15,221 bases of DNA from DAOUEG01 sp964589285 (GTDB lineage Bacteria > Chloroflexota > Dehalococcoidia > Dehalococcoidales > RBG-16-60-22): the NCBI GenBank assembly GCA_964589285.1, contig CAZPSP010000057.1:1-15221 (forward strand). Direction: 5' to 3'. The notes beneath the pieces are model-generated. The model was not told where the DNA came from. It did not search any database and worked only from the letters and a program-made list of their open reading frames with translations. Of the stretch, positions 13,594 to 15,221 are shown piece after piece (the first letter of the stretch is position 1; every line of letters starts with the position of its first letter). The translations under genes and the position numbers were made by a program.

Positions 13594-14799
13594 CTAAGGG
13601 CCCTGGTGCAGTAAGGTGCGGCGGGCTTCTTCGCTGACGATGCGGCGTACTTCGTTGTACGGCAGGTCCTTCTCCGCGGCTATCTTCCTGACATCATCAT
13701 ACTCCGGAGTGACGGAGAGGACGTCTCCTTTGTATTCCTTGATCTTGACGCTGACGGCGCCGAGGCTGGTCTCGACCTCGACGTTCCGGCGCTCGGCGGT
13801 GCGGCGTTCCACGGGCCGGACCCGTATCCCGAGCGTGGTGGTCTCGCGCATGATGATATCGGTCAGCCCTGGTTCTTCCGAGGCGGGGGCCAGGACGCTC
13901 AGCATGACCGCCGGGCGGTCCTTCTTCATCTGTATCGGCGTGTACCAGACGTCCGCGGCGCCGGCATCGAACAGTTTTTCCATGAGGTAGCCGTAGACCT
14001 GCGGGTTCATGTCATCGATGTTGGTTTCCAGCAGCGTCATGCCGGCGGTCCCGGCGGTCTGCGCCTGCTCCCCGAGCCAGACACGCAGGACGTTCGGCCA
14101 GCCGGGGAAGTCCCGGCCTCCGGCGCCGTAGCCCGCGCCGGTCACGCTCATGCCGGGCTGCCCGAAGGTCGCCAGCGAGGTTATCAACGCCGCGCCGGTT
14201 GGGGTTACGAGTTCCGCCTGGGGCCGTCCCGGTTCGTCGCCGGGGCGCAGCGGCGCCCCTGCTTCGGCCAGTATCTGTAATGTAGCCGGGGCCGGGGCGG
14301 GCAGGCGGCCGTGCTCGGTCTGTACCGAGCCGCTCCCGGCGGGCAGGGGAGACGCGTAACACCGTTCGATGCCCAGGACATGCAGCCCCAGCACCGTCCC
14401 GACGATATCGACGATGGAATCCACGGCGCCGACTTCGTGGAAATGCACGTCTTCCACCGGTACGTTGTGGATACCGGCTTCCACCGCCCCGAGCCGTCGG
14501 AAAATATCACTCGCCTTCTCCTTGACCGGTCCCGGCAGGCTGCTGTCCCCGATATGATGGAGGATATGGGACAGCGAGCGATGGTGGTGATGGTGTTCTT
14601 TATCGATGACGACATCGAACTTGGTGGCGGATATCGAAGAACGCATGACCTTCGTGGCGGTCAGGCGGAAACCGCTGAAGCCCAGGCCGGCCAGGCCGTC
14701 TTCGAGGGCTTTCAGGTCCAGGCCGGCATCGAGCAATGCCCCGAGGATCATGTCCCCGCTGGCGCCGGAAAAACAGTCGAAATAGGCTATCTTCGTCAT
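13594..14799 (-). CDS. larC: LarC, nickel insertion enzyme of nickel-pincer cofactor synthesis
   Basis: A 401-residue protein of normal full length. LarC is the CTP-dependent cyclometallase that inserts nickel into the pyridinium bis-thiocarboxylate made by LarB and LarE, giving the cofactor of lactate racemase (LarA) and its relatives. The diagnostic N-terminus AYFDCFSGASGDMILGALLD is present. A histidine cluster, KEHHHHHRSLSHILHHIG (residues 67-84), and EDVHFHEVGAVDSIVDIVG follow. The C-terminal domain includes LLETNIDDMNPQVYGYLMEKL and MRETTTLGIRVRPVER. Both halves are in one uninterrupted frame, unlike Lactiplantibacillus plantarum, where they are separate reading frames joined by frameshifting. 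The ATG at 14799 overlaps the larE stop codon by 4 bases (ATGA), so the two are translationally coupled. Confidence 0.95.
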   Translation of the reverse strand: MTKIAYFDCFSGASGDMILGALLDAGLDLKALEDGLAGLGFSGFRLTATKVMRSSISATKFDVVIDKEHHHHHRSLSHILHHIGDSSLPGPVKEKASDIFRRLGAVEAGIHNVPVEDVHFHEVGAVDSIVDIVGTVLGLHVLGIERCYASPLPAGSGSVQTEHGRLPAPAPATLQILAEAGAPLRPGDEPGRPQAELVTPTGAALITSLATFGQPGMSVTGAGYGAGGRDFPGWPNVLRVWLGEQAQTAGTAGMTLLETNIDDMNPQVYGYLMEKLFDAGAADVWYTPIQMKKDRPAVMLSVLAPASEEPGLTDIIMRETTTLGIRVRPVERRTAERRNVEVETSLGAVSVKIKEYKGDVLSVTPEYDDVRKIAAEKDLPYNEVRRIVSEEARRTLLHQGP

Positions 14800-15221
14800 A
14801 CGCTTTTTTCCTCTTGGGCCGGACCGGTGTTCAAGCTGCCCATGCGGTACCCGGCCAGGTCCAGCGCTACATACGTAAACCCGAGGTCCTGCAGGCGCTT
14901 CACGACTGCTTCCCGGGTGCCGTTGGCGATGAGCTTCTTCATATCTTCCGCGGCCACTTCGATACGGGCGATAACGCCGTGGTGCCGCACGCGCACTTGC
15001 CGGATGCCGAGGCCGTGGATATAGCCTTCAGCCCTGGCGATGGTGGTCAACAGGTCCTCGGTGATATGCGTTCCGTAGGGTATCCGGGAAGCCAGGCACG
15101 GCGAGGCCGGTTTGTCCCAGGTGGGCAGGCCCAATTCACGGGAGGCGGCGCGTATTTCCTCTTTGGTCATCTCCGCTTCAACGAACGGGCTGCGGACGCC
15201 GGCTTCCAGGGCGGCGCGGCG
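14796..15221 (-). CDS. larE: LarE, sulfur transferase of nickel-pincer cofactor synthesis, C-terminal part
   Basis: The frame is open from the right edge of the window to the TGA at 14798-14796 and gives 141 residues of the C-terminal half. The window's first codons encode RRAALEAGVRSPFVEAEMTK, which continues without a break into the rest, so an internal Met at 15170 is not the start. The segment WDKPASPCLASRIPYG holds the conserved cysteine region that in the sacrificial type of LarE donates the sulfur. IRQVRVRHHGVIARIEV and LGFTYVALDLAGYRMGS are the usual C-terminal strands. The N-terminal PP-loop ATPase domain lies outside the window. It shares a 4-base stop-start overlap with larC. Confidence 0.93.
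   Translation of the reverse strand, partial: RRAALEAGVRSPFVEAEMTKEEIRAASRELGLPTWDKPASPCLASRIPYGTHITEDLLTTIARAEGYIHGLGIRQVRVRHHGVIARIEVAAEDMKKLIANGTREAVVKRLQDLGFTYVALDLAGYRMGSLNTGPAQEEKSV

Noticed and set aside
13594..14799. Programmed frameshift in larC
   Set aside because: Both LarC halves are in one uninterrupted frame, so no frameshift is needed.

Overview
The window looks like one contig stretch from a high-GC, free-living bacterium with no phage, plasmid or CRISPR content. Gene content (LarE/LarC, a lysine 2,3-aminomutase of the KamA family, C-terminally anchored and FG-GAP surface proteins) and the style of the intergenic repeats fit an uncultured Chloroflexota lineage such as Dehalococcoidia. 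That assignment is an inference from general resemblance, not a search result.

Layout from left to right. (1) Positions 1-271 hold the N-terminal part of a GNAT acetyltransferase on the minus strand. (2) Positions 446-2311 hold a secreted seven-repeat FG-GAP/PKD protein on the minus strand, followed by a very clear intrinsic terminator at 351-382. (3) Positions 2312-2838 are non-coding: an unremarkable leader region, the decayed 3' end of a second GNAT gene (2507-2556), several hairpin repeats, and an A-rich repeat that abuts the next gene. (4) Positions 2839-6644 are a tightly overlapping minus-strand operon: kamA, two D-Ala-D-Ala-ligase-like ATP-grasp enzymes and a small GNAT. (5) Positions 6645-6866 are a divergent control region with a near-consensus promoter for kamA, a probable opposing promoter and an inverted-repeat operator between them. 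(6) Positions 6867-9358 run on the plus strand: a small winged-helix regulator and an MFS transporter with a 250-residue repeat-bearing tail. (7) Positions 9359-9565 are a convergent intergenic region carrying inverted copies of repeats also found at 2662-2838. (8) Positions 9566-13447 encode a giant membrane-anchored matrixin-like metalloprotease with fibronectin III, five InlB-like repeats and two CARDB-like domains. (9) Positions 13594-15221 carry larC and the C-terminal part of larE, which make the nickel-pincer cofactor.

The most interesting part is the divergon 2839-9358. KamA should make beta-lysine. Two amino-acid-ligating ATP-grasp enzymes and an acetyltransferase are translated from the same message, and a regulator plus a membrane transporter are transcribed away from the shared operator. 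Together they look like a compact, self-regulated pathway for making and exporting a beta-lysine-containing peptide-like small molecule, possibly with acetylation as a tailoring or self-protection step. The chemistry is inferred from the enzyme families. The operon structure, the operator and the flanking inverted repeats are seen directly in the sequence.
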